Below are positions 9,986 through 17,696 of a DNA stretch of 64,000 nt, one piece after another. How positions within the stretch are numbered: the first letter of the stretch is position 1; each line of letters starts with the position of its first letter. Under the pieces are notes generated by a model. That model saw only the letters and a program-made list of their open reading frames with translations. It did not search any database and had not been told where the DNA came from. The position numbers were made by a program, and so were the translations under genes. Source of the DNA: Tessaracoccus timonensis (GTDB lineage Bacteria > Actinomycetota > Actinomycetes > Propionibacteriales > Propionibacteriaceae); assembly GCF_900343145.1 (NCBI RefSeq), contig NZ_LT996886.1:2356001-2420000 (forward strand), given 5' to 3'.

Positions 9986-10068
9986 GGCCGCGCACCCGCT
10001 ACTCAACCACCGGGGCCGGTTCTACTGACCGTCGAGTAGGCCCGAAGGGCCGTATCGAGACGCAGCAA

Positions 10069-10668
10069 CTACAGTCCCGCGATCGAAGCCCGGTAGGCGG
10101 GTTCGTCGTCGGCGGTGATGACGACGTCAGCGTCGCGGCCGCTGAAGTGGAGGAGCAGCTCGTTGGGGGCGCCCTCGACGTAGACCACCTGTTCGCCACT
10201 GCCGAACGACTTGGTGTGCCCGTCGGTGGGCGTCACCACCAGGCGGTACGGCTTGCCCAGCTGCGCCTTGCGCGCCAGCAGCAGCGCAATCTTACGCAGA
10301 TACTCCTGGTCGCTAGAACTCAGCTCCGCGCGCTCGCCACGCGGGCGCAGCACGTCTTCAAGGTGCAGATAGAACTCAGCGCCGTTCACCAGCGGATCGA
10401 CGAGACGCATCACCCAGCCAGGCCGCTCAAGCTTCTCCAGTAACCCCTCGAAACCCAACCGGTGCAGCCCCTCCATCTGCAACCGATCTGTGTGTGCTGC
10501 GAAGCGCGACACGCCGATGCCCGGCAACGCAGACGGGCGATGCTCTCGTACCCACAGATGCGCGGCAAGGTCTTGCACCAGCCAGCCCTCGCAGGCTGTG
10601 GGGGCAAGCGGACCAGCGGTACGCATGACATCGAGCAATTGACGACGTTGGCGGCGGGCAAAAATCAT
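10069..10668 (-). CDS. TIGR03085-type metal-binding protein (DinB/mycothiol maleylpyruvate isomerase-like)
   Basis: 199 residues. The N-terminal half ([38 protein letters not shown]) has the four-helix DinB/MDMPI pattern with the His of AAHLWVREH as likely metal ligand. The rest matches the actinobacterial TIGR03085 family as I remember it. Such proteins are often mycothiol-linked or metal-dependent, but no reaction is established. It is divergent from hisI across about 30 bp and convergent with gatB across the repeat array. ATG 10668 lies 6 nt behind a TAGACT hexamer, so a leaderless mRNA is likely. Confidence 0.75.
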   Translation of the reverse strand: MIFARRQRRQLLDVMRTAGPLAPTACEGWLVQDLAAHLWVREHRPSALPGIGVSRFAAHTDRLQMEGLHRLGFEGLLEKLERPGWVMRLVDPLVNGAEFYLHLEDVLRPRGERAELSSSDQEYLRKIALLLARKAQLGKPYRLVVTPTDGHTKSFGSGEQVVYVEGAPNELLLHFSGRDADVVITADDEPAYRASIAGL

Positions 10669-10674
10669 AGTTGC

Positions 10675-10680
10675 AGTCTA
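10675..10680 (-). promoter_or_regulatory. -10 hexamer TAGACT, leaderless start of the TIGR03085 gene
   Basis: On the minus strand TAGACT is followed by GCAACT and then ATG (10668), which leaves no room for a ribosome binding site. It lies within the 31-bp gap to hisI. Confidence 0.55.
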
Positions 10681-10699
10681 CCTGCGGTTGAATGGGGGT

Positions 10700-11020
10700 A
10701 TGCCGGAGATCACCTTCAACAAAGACGGGCTCATCCCCGTCATCGCGCAAGACGCCGCCAACGGCGAAGTGCTCATGATGGCCTGGATGAACGAAGAAGC
10801 CTTGCACCTCACCCAAACCACCGGGCGCGCCACCTACTGGTCGCGCAGCCGTAACGAGCTGTGGGTCAAAGGCGACACCTCCGGGCACACCCAAGAGGTC
10901 GTGTCGCTATGGCTCGATTGCGACGGCGACACCATCCTCATGAAGGTCAACCAAGTGGGGGCAGCCTGCCACACCGGCACCCGCACTTGCTTCTCGAACC
11001 CCTTGGAGGTGCAAGCATGA
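10700..11020 (+). CDS. hisI: Phosphoribosyl-AMP cyclohydrolase
   Basis: 106 residues, normal for monofunctional HisI. It contains the [12 protein letters not shown] block, the metal-binding DCDGD motif (aspartates) and the zinc cysteine motif [12 protein letters not shown]. It hydrolyses PR-AMP to ProFAR in histidine synthesis. ATG 10700 is preceded by a GGGGG run. Its last codon overlaps the trpE start (ATGA), so histidine and tryptophan genes are coupled here. HisE (PR-ATP pyrophosphatase) is not fused. Confidence 0.95.
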   Translation: MPEITFNKDGLIPVIAQDAANGEVLMMAWMNEEALHLTQTTGRATYWSRSRNELWVKGDTSGHTQEVVSLWLDCDGDTILMKVNQVGAACHTGTRTCFSNPLEVQA

Positions 11021-12492
11021 TCAGCCTCGACGAATTCCGCGCCCGGGCGAGCCACCGTCGCGTCATCCCCGTGTGGCAAAAACTCGTGGCCGACGACCTG
11101 ACCCCCGTCGCCTTGTTCGACCAACTCTGCCGCGACCGCGCGGGCACCTTCCTGCTCGAATCCGCGGAAGCCGGAGCGCAGGGGCGGTGGTCGATCGTCG
11201 GCGTGCGCTCCGAGGCGACGCTCACCTCCCGGGCCGGCGAGGCACACTGGAGTGGGCGCGACATCGCGGGCCTCGACGACCACGGCAGCCCGCTGACGTT
11301 GTTGCGCGACGCGTTGCGGGAACTCGCGACGGAGCCAGACCCCGACCTGCCACCCTTCCAGGCAGGCCTCGTGGGGTTCCTCGGCTACGACATCGTCCGC
11401 CACCTCGAACGCTTGCCGGAGCACACCGTCGACGACCTCAACCTCCCCGAGCTGCTGTTCCTGCTCACCAGCGAAGTTGCCATCCTCGACCACCAACAAG
11501 GCGAACTTTGGCTCGTCGCCAACGCCATCAACTGGGACGGCTCGCCGGAGCGCGTCGACCAAGCCTACGAGCGCGCCGCACAAGCCATCGACGAGATGCG
11601 TGCCCGGGTGTGTGATGCCAGACGCCCGCTCACCGCGACGCCCACCGAGCCCGCCGAAGTAGACATCCGACGCCAGCGCACCAGCGCCGAGTTCGAGGCC
11701 ATCGTGCGGCAAGCGCAGGAAGAAATCGCGGCGGGGGAGGCCTTCCAGATCGTCGCCTCGCAACGCTTCGACATCCCCACCAGCGCACACCCCTTCGACG
11801 TGTACCGCGCGCTGCGCACCACCAACCCCAGCCCCTACATGTACTACCTCAATCTCGACGAGTTCTCGATCGTCGGGGCATCTCCCGAGGCGCTGGTACA
11901 GGTGCGCGACGGTGTCGCCACCACGCGCCCCATCGCCGGCTCGCGCCCCCGTGGGGCCACCCCGCACGAAGACCGCCAGCTCGCCGAAGAACTCGTCGCA
12001 GACGAGAAGGAACGCGCAGAGCACATCATGCTGGTCGATCTCGGCCGCAACGACTTGGGGCGCATCTGCCAGCCCGGCAGCGTCGTCGTGGAGGAGATGC
12101 TCGAGGTGCATCGCTACTCGCACATCATGCATCTCGAAGCTGCGGTGACGGGGAAGCTGCGCGCCGACTGCAGCGCCCTCGATGCCGTGCTTGCCTGCTT
12201 TCCGGCGGGAACCCTCTCCGGTGCGCCCAAGGTGCGGGCGATGGAGATCATCGAACAGCTGGAGGTCACCCGTCGGGGCCTCTATGGCGGTGTCGTGGGC
12301 TACCTCGACTTCGCCGGCAACGCCGAGGTCGCCATCGCGATTCGCACCGCCGTGATTGCCGACGGCGTCGCTCACGTCCAGGCGGGCGCCGGCGTCGTGA
12401 AGGACTCGGTGCCGGCGGCCGAGGACGCCGAGTGCTCCCACAAGGCCAGGGCCGTCGTCACAGCGATCCAGAAGGCGGAATCGTGGCGCTGA
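11017..12492 (+). CDS. trpE: Anthranilate synthase component I
   Basis: 491 residues. The chorismate-binding half carries [58 protein letters not shown] and [14 protein letters not shown] (roughly residues 285-470). It converts chorismate to anthranilate with a TrpG-type glutaminase, which is not in the window. GGAGGT lies 6 nt before ATG 11017. The N-terminal [15 protein letters not shown] resembles the feedback (Trp-binding) element of TrpE. Pabs-type alternatives are less likely given the trp genes downstream. Confidence 0.95.
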   Translation: MISLDEFRARASHRRVIPVWQKLVADDLTPVALFDQLCRDRAGTFLLESAEAGAQGRWSIVGVRSEATLTSRAGEAHWSGRDIAGLDDHGSPLTLLRDALRELATEPDPDLPPFQAGLVGFLGYDIVRHLERLPEHTVDDLNLPELLFLLTSEVAILDHQQGELWLVANAINWDGSPERVDQAYERAAQAIDEMRARVCDARRPLTATPTEPAEVDIRRQRTSAEFEAIVRQAQEEIAAGEAFQIVASQRFDIPTSAHPFDVYRALRTTNPSPYMYYLNLDEFSIVGASPEALVQVRDGVATTRPIAGSRPRGATPHEDRQLAEELVADEKERAEHIMLVDLGRNDLGRICQPGSVVVEEMLEVHRYSHIMHLEAAVTGKLRADCSALDAVLACFPAGTLSGAPKVRAMEIIEQLEVTRRGLYGGVVGYLDFAGNAEVAIAIRTAVIADGVAHVQAGAGVVKDSVPAAEDAECSHKARAVVTAIQKAESWR

Positions 12493-12860
12493 CTTCGCGT
12501 GCATCGACGACGATCATCGGCCTGGTGGGCGCGGGCGGCGCGGCGATCGCAGGCAACTTCCTTGACGCGACGGCCACGCGCGGCGTCGCCTGGGCAGGGC
12601 TCGCTGCGATTGGGCTCAGCCTCATGCTGCACGGGCGTGGGCTGCGCGTGCTGGGAGTCGTGCTCGCGCTGCTTAGCGTGACGGGCATCGTCGTATCCGT
12701 GATGGAGCAGCCGTGGATCATGGTCGCATTCGTGGCGCTGTTCGTGGCATCCGTGCTGTTCGTCGTCGTTGGGCCAACCTGGCGCACGCAACGCCCTCCG
12801 CGGGTGCAGCAACGCAGCTTGTGGGAGGAGCTAGACAAAGGAGAAGACCCAACGCTGTAA
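12483..12860 (+). CDS. Trp operon-associated membrane protein (Trp_oprn_chp family)
   Basis: 125 residues with about four membrane helices (near 5-20, 35-52, 55-72 and 78-98) and a charged C-terminal tail. The position directly behind trpE, with GTG 12483 overlapping the trpE stop, and the topology fit the actinobacterial family usually named tryptophan-associated membrane protein. No function is proven. The next gene begins 18 bp downstream with its own promoter. Confidence 0.75.
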   Translation: MALTSRASTTIIGLVGAGGAAIAGNFLDATATRGVAWAGLAAIGLSLMLHGRGLRVLGVVLALLSVTGIVVSVMEQPWIMVAFVALFVASVLFVVVGPTWRTQRPPRVQQRSLWEELDKGEDPTL

Positions 12861-12865
12861 GCCAC

Positions 12866-12871
12866 TACGAT
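12866..12871 (+). promoter_or_regulatory. -10 hexamer TACGAT, leaderless start
   Basis: TACGAT is followed by 7 nt and then ATG 12879. There is no ribosome binding site, so the DUF2231-cytochrome b5 gene probably has its own leaderless transcript although it follows the trpE unit by 18 bp. Confidence 0.5.
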
Positions 12872-12878
12872 TCCACTC

Positions 12879-13607
12879 ATGGTTATTCTTGCCGGCCTTC
12901 CCCTGCACCCTCTGATCGTGCACCTTCCCGTCGTGCTGCTGCCGCTTGCCGCGCTGGGCATCATCTTCCTCACCGCCCAGCCGAAGGCACGTCGACGCAT
13001 GGCGCTGCCGACCATCGTCGTACTCGCAGTGGGGTTCATCTCCACCATCGTCGCGAAGAAGACCGGCGAAGCGCTTGCGCCATACGTCGGGGGCGAACCC
13101 ACCACCCACGCTGAGCTGGGGCGTTGGTTGGTGTGGGCGTCGTTGCTGTTCCTCGTAGTCGGGGGTGGTTGGCTGTGGTGGGTACGCCACGACGTGCGTA
13201 TCGCCGGAAAGTCAGACCAAACCGCCCGGATGAAGTTGCTTGGGGGAATGATCTCGTCGTTCATCGGCCTGGGAGTGTTGGCGCTCACGGTCACCGTCGG
13301 GCATCTTGGCGCCCAGGCCACCTGGATGGACGTCGTCAACCCTCCGAGCAAGCCTACGCAGACGGCCCCGAACGGCGTCACCATGCTGGAAGTGTCCAAG
13401 CATGCTTCCCCCGACGACTGCTGGGTTGCTGTGGCCGGGAACGCTTACGACTTGAGCGACTGGCTGCCTCGCCACCCGGGTGGCCCCAGCAAGATCGGTC
13501 GAATCTGCGGCACCGACGCCACTGCCGAGTTCACTAAGAAGCACGGCGAAGAACAGCGACCACACACCACGCTCGAGCAGTACAAGATTGGCCCGTTGGT
13601 GGGGTGA
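12879..13607 (+). CDS. DUF2231 membrane domain fused to a cytochrome b5-like heme domain
   Basis: 242 residues. The N-terminal part opens with GLPLHPLIVHLPVVLLPLA, the DUF2231 signature, and has about four membrane helices (8-32, 43-58, 82-102, 118-140). After a short linker, residues 165-240 form a cytochrome b5 fold: DDCWVAVAGNAYDLSDWLPRHPGGPSKIG with HPGG at 199 and a second His at 222 (KKH), the spacing expected for bis-His heme ligation. The heme domain would face the outside if helix count is even and the N-terminus is out. A membrane electron-transfer role is inferred. The partner is unknown. Confidence 0.8.
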   Translation: MVILAGLPLHPLIVHLPVVLLPLAALGIIFLTAQPKARRRMALPTIVVLAVGFISTIVAKKTGEALAPYVGGEPTTHAELGRWLVWASLLFLVVGGGWLWWVRHDVRIAGKSDQTARMKLLGGMISSFIGLGVLALTVTVGHLGAQATWMDVVNPPSKPTQTAPNGVTMLEVSKHASPDDCWVAVAGNAYDLSDWLPRHPGGPSKIGRICGTDATAEFTKKHGEEQRPHTTLEQYKIGPLVG

Positions 13608-13620
13608 TCGCGTCCGATTC

Positions 13621-13694
13621 GACCGTTATCCTCCACACGCGGCAAATAATGCCCAAAATGCGCCGTTATTTTCCGCGTGTGGAGGATAACGGTC
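13621..13694. terminator. Long hairpin 2 between convergent genes (possible bidirectional terminator)
   Basis: Perfect 22-bp arms at 13621-13642 and 13673-13694 (core CGTTATCCTCCACACGCGG), extended inside the loop by one mismatch and a further 6 bp (AAATAA/TTATTT). TTTTT follows three bases after the right arm. It lies between the stop of the DUF2231-b5 gene and the stop of mutY, so it could end both transcripts. Confidence 0.75.
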
Positions 13695-13706
13695 ACTTTT
13701 TGGAGA

Positions 13707-14573
13707 TCACCGCGGCAGACTGAGCCCCTGCGGTGTGGCTTCCACGAGTCCGTCGGCCACGAGCGACGCCACTGCGCGCTCGCGCTGCACCGCATCGGGC
13801 CAGAGCGCCTCGACATCGGCTTCTGCAAGCGGCCCGTCGGCCGCCCGCAACGCCCCCAACACCTTCCCGCGGGCCTGACGGTCGCTGCCCTCGAACTTCG
13901 CCTGTCGCGGTCTCCCTGTTGGGGCATTGTCCGGTTTGCCCGCCCGCACCCAGGCGCACCGGAGCTGCAACGGACACGCGTCGCAAGCCGGCGACTTGCT
14001 CGTGCACACCAGCGCGCCGAGCTCCATGAGCGCCGCGTCGACGAGCCCCGCCTCATCCGGATCAGCGGGTAGCAGCCGTTCCACGTCAGTGAGGTCGCTG
14101 CGCTTCGCACCGGCTTGATTGGCCAGGCCATGCACGTAACGAGCCACCACTCGTCGAACATTTGTATCCACGACGGGATGTCGCTGACGGTAGTGGAACA
14201 CGGCGACGGCGCGCGCGGTGTAATCACCGACGCCGGGCAATGCGAGCAGGGCTTCCACGTCGTCGGGCACCTCGCCGTCGTGTCGCTCGACGATCTCCCG
14301 CGCAGCCTGCTGCAGGCGCAACGCACGGCGTGGGTAGCCCAGGTTCCCCCATGCGCGCAGCACGTCAGCGGTGGGGGCGGCTGCCAGCGCAGCCGGCGTC
14401 GGCCACCTCGTGAGCCACCGATCGATCTCGACGGCGACCCTGGCTGCCTGCGTCTGTTGCAGCATGATCTCGCTCACCAACGTGCCCCAGGCAGGAAAGT
14501 TCGGGAGTCGCCATGGCAGGTCGCGGGCATGCTGTGCGTACCAAGGAGCGAGCAGGCTGTAGGGGTCAGTCAT
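13707..14573 (-). CDS. mutY: A/G-specific adenine glycosylase
   Basis: 288 residues. HhH-GPD enzyme with LPWRLPNFPAWGTLVSEIMLQQTQ, the helix-hairpin-helix LPGVGDYTARAVAVF, the catalytic Asp in VVDTNVRRV, and the 4Fe-4S cysteines in VCTSKSPACDACPLQLRC. It removes A mispaired with 8-oxoG. The C-terminal NUDIX-like domain that reads 8-oxoG in E. coli MutY is absent; the tail is a short winged-helix-like segment. It sits in reverse orientation inside the trp region. ATG 14573 has a TAGAGT hexamer 8 nt ahead. Confidence 0.92.
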   Translation of the reverse strand: MTDPYSLLAPWYAQHARDLPWRLPNFPAWGTLVSEIMLQQTQAARVAVEIDRWLTRWPTPAALAAAPTADVLRAWGNLGYPRRALRLQQAAREIVERHDGEVPDDVEALLALPGVGDYTARAVAVFHYRQRHPVVDTNVRRVVARYVHGLANQAGAKRSDLTDVERLLPADPDEAGLVDAALMELGALVCTSKSPACDACPLQLRCAWVRAGKPDNAPTGRPRQAKFEGSDRQARGKVLGALRAADGPLAEADVEALWPDAVQRERAVASLVADGLVEATPQGLSLPR

Positions 14574-14581
14574 CGGGGATC

Positions 14582-14587
14582 ACTCTA
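14582..14587 (-). promoter_or_regulatory. -10 hexamer TAGAGT, leaderless start of mutY
   Basis: The minus strand reads TAGAGT, 8 nt, ATG (14573), with no Shine-Dalgarno sequence between. It is divergent from the HGxxPAAW gene, whose probable -10 (TATTGT) is 14627-14632. Confidence 0.5.
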
Positions 14588-14660
14588 GGCGGCGGCCATG
14601 CGCCGTCGCATCCATGCCAGTTGCGGTATTGTCCTGGTCGTAGCGAAGAAAGGGATGAGG

Positions 14661-14867
14661 ATGGCGAGCACAGCCCGTTACTACCACCACGGTCAGAGCC
14701 CCGCGGCGTGGACCGGCAGCATTCTGGCGGCGATCGGTTTTATCATCGCCTTCATTGGAGTCATGCTCGGCCCCTCCTGGGTGGTCGTCATCATCGGTGG
14801 TGGCGTGGTGCTGCTCGCCGGCCTTGTCACGATGGTGATGAAGGCGATGGGCCTCGGCCAGCCGTGA
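14661..14867 (+). CDS. HGxxPAAW family small membrane protein
   Basis: 68 residues. The N-terminus holds the HGQSPAAW motif (HGxxPAAW), followed by two membrane helices (about 19-39 and 43-63). Proteins of this family commonly sit just before trpC in actinobacteria; the function is unknown. ATG 14661 has an AAAGGGATGAGG stretch upstream; ATG 14655 is an alternative. Its stop overlaps the trpC GTG, which couples the two. Confidence 0.8.
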   Translation: MASTARYYHHGQSPAAWTGSILAAIGFIIAFIGVMLGPSWVVVIIGGGVVLLAGLVTMVMKAMGLGQP

Positions 14868-15640
14868 GCGTCCTCGACTCCATCATCGCCGGGGTTCGTG
14901 CCGACATGGACGAACGCCGGAGCCGCGTCCCTCTCACGACGCTCGAGCAGCAGCTCGAGGCGTGCCCGCCAACGCGCAACCCCATGTCCGTGTTTCGCGA
15001 CGACGGGCTGAGCGTCATTGCGGAAGTGAAGCGCAAGTCGCCGTCGAAGGGGGCACTCGCTGCCATCGACGACCCAGCCGCGCTGGCACACGAGTACGAG
15101 GCGGGCGGCGCGTCGGCCATCTCCGTTCTCACCGAGCAGCGCAGGTTTGGCGGTTCACTCGACGACCTCGATGCCGTCCGCGCCCGGGTGGAAATCCCGG
15201 TGCTGCGCAAGGATTTCATGGTCGACGAGTACCAGTTCCTTGAAGCGCGGGTGCATGGCGCCGACCTCGTGCTCCTCATCGTCGCAGCCCTCACCGACGC
15301 TGAGCTCGCTCGCTTCCTCCAACTGGCCCGCGATCTGCAGCTCACCCCACTGGTGGAAGTGCACACTGCCAAGGAAGCCGACCGCGCGCTCACTGCCGGA
15401 GCGGAGCTCATCGGCGTCAACAACCGCAACCTGAAAACCCTCGACGTGGACCTCGCCAATTTCGGGCGGCTCGCCAGCCACATCGGCGACGATGTGGTAC
15501 GCGTCGCTGAATCGGGCATTTTCACCCCCGACGACGCCCGCCGCGTGCGCGACGAGGGCGCCGACGTGATCCTCGTCGGCGAGGCGCTCGTGCGTCACGG
15601 CCAGCCGAGACAGGCCGTCAGCGCGTTGCGCGCCAGCTAG
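14864..15640 (+). CDS. trpC: Indole-3-glycerol-phosphate synthase
   Basis: 258 residues, one TIM barrel. VIAEVKRKSPSKG (catalytic Lys and Glu), GASAISVLTEQRRFGGSLDDL, VLRKDFMVDEYQ, LIGVNNRNLKTLDVD and VAESGIF are all in place. It forms indole-glycerol phosphate from CdRP. It is not fused to TrpF, and no trpF is seen nearby, so the CdRP-forming isomerase step probably relies on the HisA/PriA protein at 29847. GTG 14864 overlaps the previous stop. Confidence 0.96.
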   Translation: MSVLDSIIAGVRADMDERRSRVPLTTLEQQLEACPPTRNPMSVFRDDGLSVIAEVKRKSPSKGALAAIDDPAALAHEYEAGGASAISVLTEQRRFGGSLDDLDAVRARVEIPVLRKDFMVDEYQFLEARVHGADLVLLIVAALTDAELARFLQLARDLQLTPLVEVHTAKEADRALTAGAELIGVNNRNLKTLDVDLANFGRLASHIGDDVVRVAESGIFTPDDARRVRDEGADVILVGEALVRHGQPRQAVSALRAS

Positions 15641-15643
15641 CTG

Positions 15644-15649
15644 TAGAAT
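15644..15649 (+). promoter_or_regulatory. -10 hexamer TAGAAT with about 90-nt leader
   Basis: TAGAAT begins 4 bases after the trpC stop. The leader up to ATG 15745 contains a hairpin at 15656-15684 (ACCAGCC/GGCTGGT, 15-nt loop). No Trp-rich leader peptide is visible, so a classical trp attenuator is not supported. Confidence 0.4.
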
Positions 15650-15744
15650 CTGTGAACCAGCCATCCACGACGTGCTTGGCTGGTCGCAAACTACAGTTGT
15701 GGGTCGGACTACCTGCTGCACACTTCAGATGGGAGGAGACACCG

Positions 15745-15939
15745 ATGTCTCATGTGACAGAATTTCGGGTGCTGCTGGCGAAGTGGACGATCATCCTTGC
15801 GGCGTCGATCGTCTTGGTCGTGGCGTTCTGGCCCCGGATCCTGCCCGCTGCCGTGTTCAGCATCTTTATTGTCGTCGCCCTCTACAAGATGACCGTGCTA
15901 CTTCGGAATCGCACCAACATCACAAAAGCTACCCCGTAA
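15745..15939 (+). CDS. Small membrane protein, unknown function
   Basis: 64 residues from ATG 15745 with a strong GGAGGAGA site 7 nt upstream. Two hydrophobic segments (about 13-30 and 32-49) are followed by a basic tail (RNRTNITK). It lies between trpC and trpB. Its last bases overlap the stop of the truncated toxin remnant on the other strand. I do not recognise a family; two-helix proteins of this size could be assembly factors or toxins, but nothing shows this. Confidence 0.55.
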   Translation: MSHVTEFRVLLAKWTIILAASIVLVVAFWPRILPAAVFSIFIVVALYKMTVLLRNRTNITKATP

Positions 15940-16015
15940 GCACATGCCGGGTGCCCAGCACGAGACGGATCAGGATGTTGGCGTCTACAACGACGGCGCG
16001 ACGGGAATCTCTCAT
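15929..16015 (-). pseudogene. Truncated PIN-domain (VapC-like) toxin remnant
   Basis: ATG 16015 overlaps the antitoxin stop (ATGA). It reads [21 protein letters not shown] and then stops after 28 residues. The VVVDANILIRLVLG stretch is the first strand and first acidic residue (D) of a PIN nuclease, usually about 130 residues long. No continuation is found in other frames downstream, where the small membrane gene lies. Loss by deletion or replacement of the 3' part is inferred. The remnant cannot be an active nuclease. Confidence 0.7.
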
Positions 16016-16260
16016 TGCGAATTGCGAGCGGCTGCGTAGTCGGCCACCACCTCATCAGCGGTCAGGCCGTTTTGAGCGAGCAGCGTGTCCAGCTTGTGCG
16101 CTGCCGAGCGTAACGAGGCGACCTGAGTGTCTCGATTAACAGCTGTTGGGATGAACCAACCGACGGTGACGCCGTGGCGAGTCACCGCCACGGGCTCGGA
16201 CGCAGCTATGTACTGGGCCAGTCCAGCCCGGAATTCCCTGATGCCTACTGAGCTACTCAC
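16012..16260 (-). CDS. Phd/YefM-type antitoxin, orphaned
   Basis: 82 residues from GTG 16260, with AAAGGAG 6 nt upstream. The N-terminus [36 protein letters not shown] is the DNA-binding fold of Phd/YefM antitoxins; the C-terminal half would wrap a toxin. The expected VapC-like toxin behind it is cut to 28 codons, so the antitoxin is orphaned. A longer start near 16293 exists but has no ribosome site and runs through the likely operator. Confidence 0.78.
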   Translation of the reverse strand: MSSSVGIREFRAGLAQYIAASEPVAVTRHGVTVGWFIPTAVNRDTQVASLRSAAHKLDTLLAQNGLTADEVVADYAAARNSQ

Positions 16261-16282
16261 GGCGACTCCTTTCGTGTATCTA

Positions 16283-16292
16283 TGTGTACACA
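16283..16292. promoter_or_regulatory. Palindrome TGTGTACACA upstream of the antitoxin (possible operator)
   Basis: A perfect 10-bp palindrome 22 nt upstream of the antitoxin GTG. Phd/YefM proteins repress their own promoters by binding short palindromes, so an autoregulatory site is plausible. This rests on position and symmetry only. Confidence 0.4.
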
Positions 16293-16452
16293 ATACGTCA
16301 CTTCAAGCGGTGAGGCCATCTGTGGCTACTGGCATGACCGAGCACAAACGAGCAGCTATGCCGCTACTTACTACAGTTTCTGTTTCGCCCACATCGCGGT
16401 CCCAGGCTGCACGCCAGCTGTTCGCATCCACGACCTCGCCGGCAACTACAGC

Positions 16453-16458
16453 TAGTCT
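16453..16458 (+). promoter_or_regulatory. -10 hexamer TAGTCT, leaderless start of trpB
   Basis: TAGTCT, 7 nt, ATG 16466, with no ribosome binding site. trpB-trpA therefore seem to have a promoter separate from trpC. Confidence 0.55.
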
Positions 16459-16465
16459 TGCTCCC

Positions 16466-17695
16466 ATGACTTCACTTCCCGACGAACTGGGCCACTTTGG
16501 CCGATACGGGGGCAAGTTCGTCCCCGAAGCGCTCCAAGCAGCCCTACTGGAACTGCAACAGGCCTTCGCCGACGCGCAGGCCGACCCCAGCTTCGGTGAG
16601 GAGCTTCGTCGGCTCCAACGGGACTACTCTGGTCGCCCGACACCGGTCACCCTTGCCAAGCGCTTTTCCGAACACGCTGGCAACGCCGAGGTGTACCTCA
16701 AGCGCGAGGATCTGAACCACACCGGCGCGCATAAGATCAACAACGTGCTCGGGCAAGCGCTGCTCACCAAACGCATGGGCAAGCGTCGCGTGATCGCTGA
16801 AACTGGCGCTGGTCAGCACGGAGTCGCGACGGCCACCGCCGCCGCGCTGTTCGGGCTCGAATGCCGCGTGTACATGGGCGAGGTGGACACGCAGCGCCAA
16901 GCGCTCAACGTCGCGCGCATGCAGTTGCTCGGCGCCGAAGTGGTAGCCGTCGCCGCCGGTTCACGCACCTTGAAAGACGCCATGAACGAAGCCATGCGCG
17001 ATTGGGTGACCACCGTCGATAACACCCATTACCTCATCGGCACCGTCAGCGGGCCGCATCCGTTCCCCACTATGGTGCGGGAGTTCCAGCGCGTCATCTC
17101 GACGGAATCCCGGGCGCAGATGCTGGACCGGTTCGGCGGCCTGCCCACCCACGTCGTCGCGTGCGTGGGGGGCGGATCCAACGCCATCGGCCAGTTCTAC
17201 GATTTCATCGACGACGACGTCGCCCTGCTGGGTATTGAAGCCGGGGGAGACGGCGTCGAGACGGGCCGCCACTCCGCCACGATTGGCGCCGGCTCGCCCG
17301 GCGTGCTGCACGGCACCCGCACCTACGTGCTGCAAGACGAGGACGGCCAGACGATCGAATCGCACTCCATCTCCGCTGGCCTCGACTACCCAGGGGTTGG
17401 CCCAGAGCACGCGTGGCTCGCCGACTCCGGGCGCGCCACCTACGAATCGGTCACCGACGCCGAAGCGATGGACGCCTTCAAACTGCTCACCCAAACCGAG
17501 GGCATCATTCCGGCCATTGAGTCGGCGCACGCACTCGCCGGTGCGCTGCGCCTGGGTCGTCGGCTGGCTGAGGAGGCGCCGTCGACGACGCCCCGCATCC
17601 TGGTGTGTCTCTCGGGGCGAGGCGACAAGGACACATCGACCGCATTCGACTGGTTCGGGCTAACCGGCGAGCCCGACCTGAAGGTAGGTGCCTGA
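16466..17695 (+). CDS. trpB: Tryptophan synthase beta chain
   Basis: 409 residues. [15 protein letters not shown] at the N-terminus, the PLP lysine in [17 protein letters not shown] (about residue 90), [17 protein letters not shown], phosphate-binding [12 protein letters not shown] and the C-terminal LSGRGDKD. TrpB1 type. It condenses indole with serine. ATG 16466 is the first codon of this conserved N-terminus and is preceded by TAGTCT 7 nt away. It overlaps the trpA leader region and is coupled to trpA. Confidence 0.97.
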   Translation: MTSLPDELGHFGRYGGKFVPEALQAALLELQQAFADAQADPSFGEELRRLQRDYSGRPTPVTLAKRFSEHAGNAEVYLKREDLNHTGAHKINNVLGQALLTKRMGKRRVIAETGAGQHGVATATAAALFGLECRVYMGEVDTQRQALNVARMQLLGAEVVAVAAGSRTLKDAMNEAMRDWVTTVDNTHYLIGTVSGPHPFPTMVREFQRVISTESRAQMLDRFGGLPTHVVACVGGGSNAIGQFYDFIDDDVALLGIEAGGDGVETGRHSATIGAGSPGVLHGTRTYVLQDEDGQTIESHSISAGLDYPGVGPEHAWLADSGRATYESVTDAEAMDAFKLLTQTEGIIPAIESAHALAGALRLGRRLAEEAPSTTPRILVCLSGRGDKDTSTAFDWFGLTGEPDLKVGA

Positions 17696-17696
17696 C

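Larger units (their letters stand above)
9498..10068. repeat. REP-like palindrome array 1 (intergenic, 571 bp, no gene)
   Basis: This gap between convergent genes holds at least eight short imperfect palindromes. Half-sites are TCGATACGC and GCTACTC joined by a variable GC-rich stem. Units flanked by GTGGTT/AACCAC or CCGG type ends: 9556-9594, 9757-9800, 9815-9859, 9943-9981; a right half only at 9994-10014. Units in the opposite orientation, GAGTAGC to GCGTATCGA: 9510-9550, 9613-9645, 9897-9937, 10030-10062. Alternating orientations resemble BIMEs. An unrelated long hairpin lies at 9657-9738. No credible coding sequence was found. Confidence 0.9.

Noticed and set aside
9498-10068. Possible CRISPR array
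   Set aside because: Repeats are palindromic, irregularly spaced, in both orientations and lack uniform spacers; no cas genes are present.
10834-12504. 556-codon minus-strand frame
   Set aside because: Antisense to trpE; no start signal.
15652-15744. trp attenuator with leader peptide
   Set aside because: The possible leader frame has only one Trp codon early on and runs in frame into the next gene; the downstream gene is not a trp gene.
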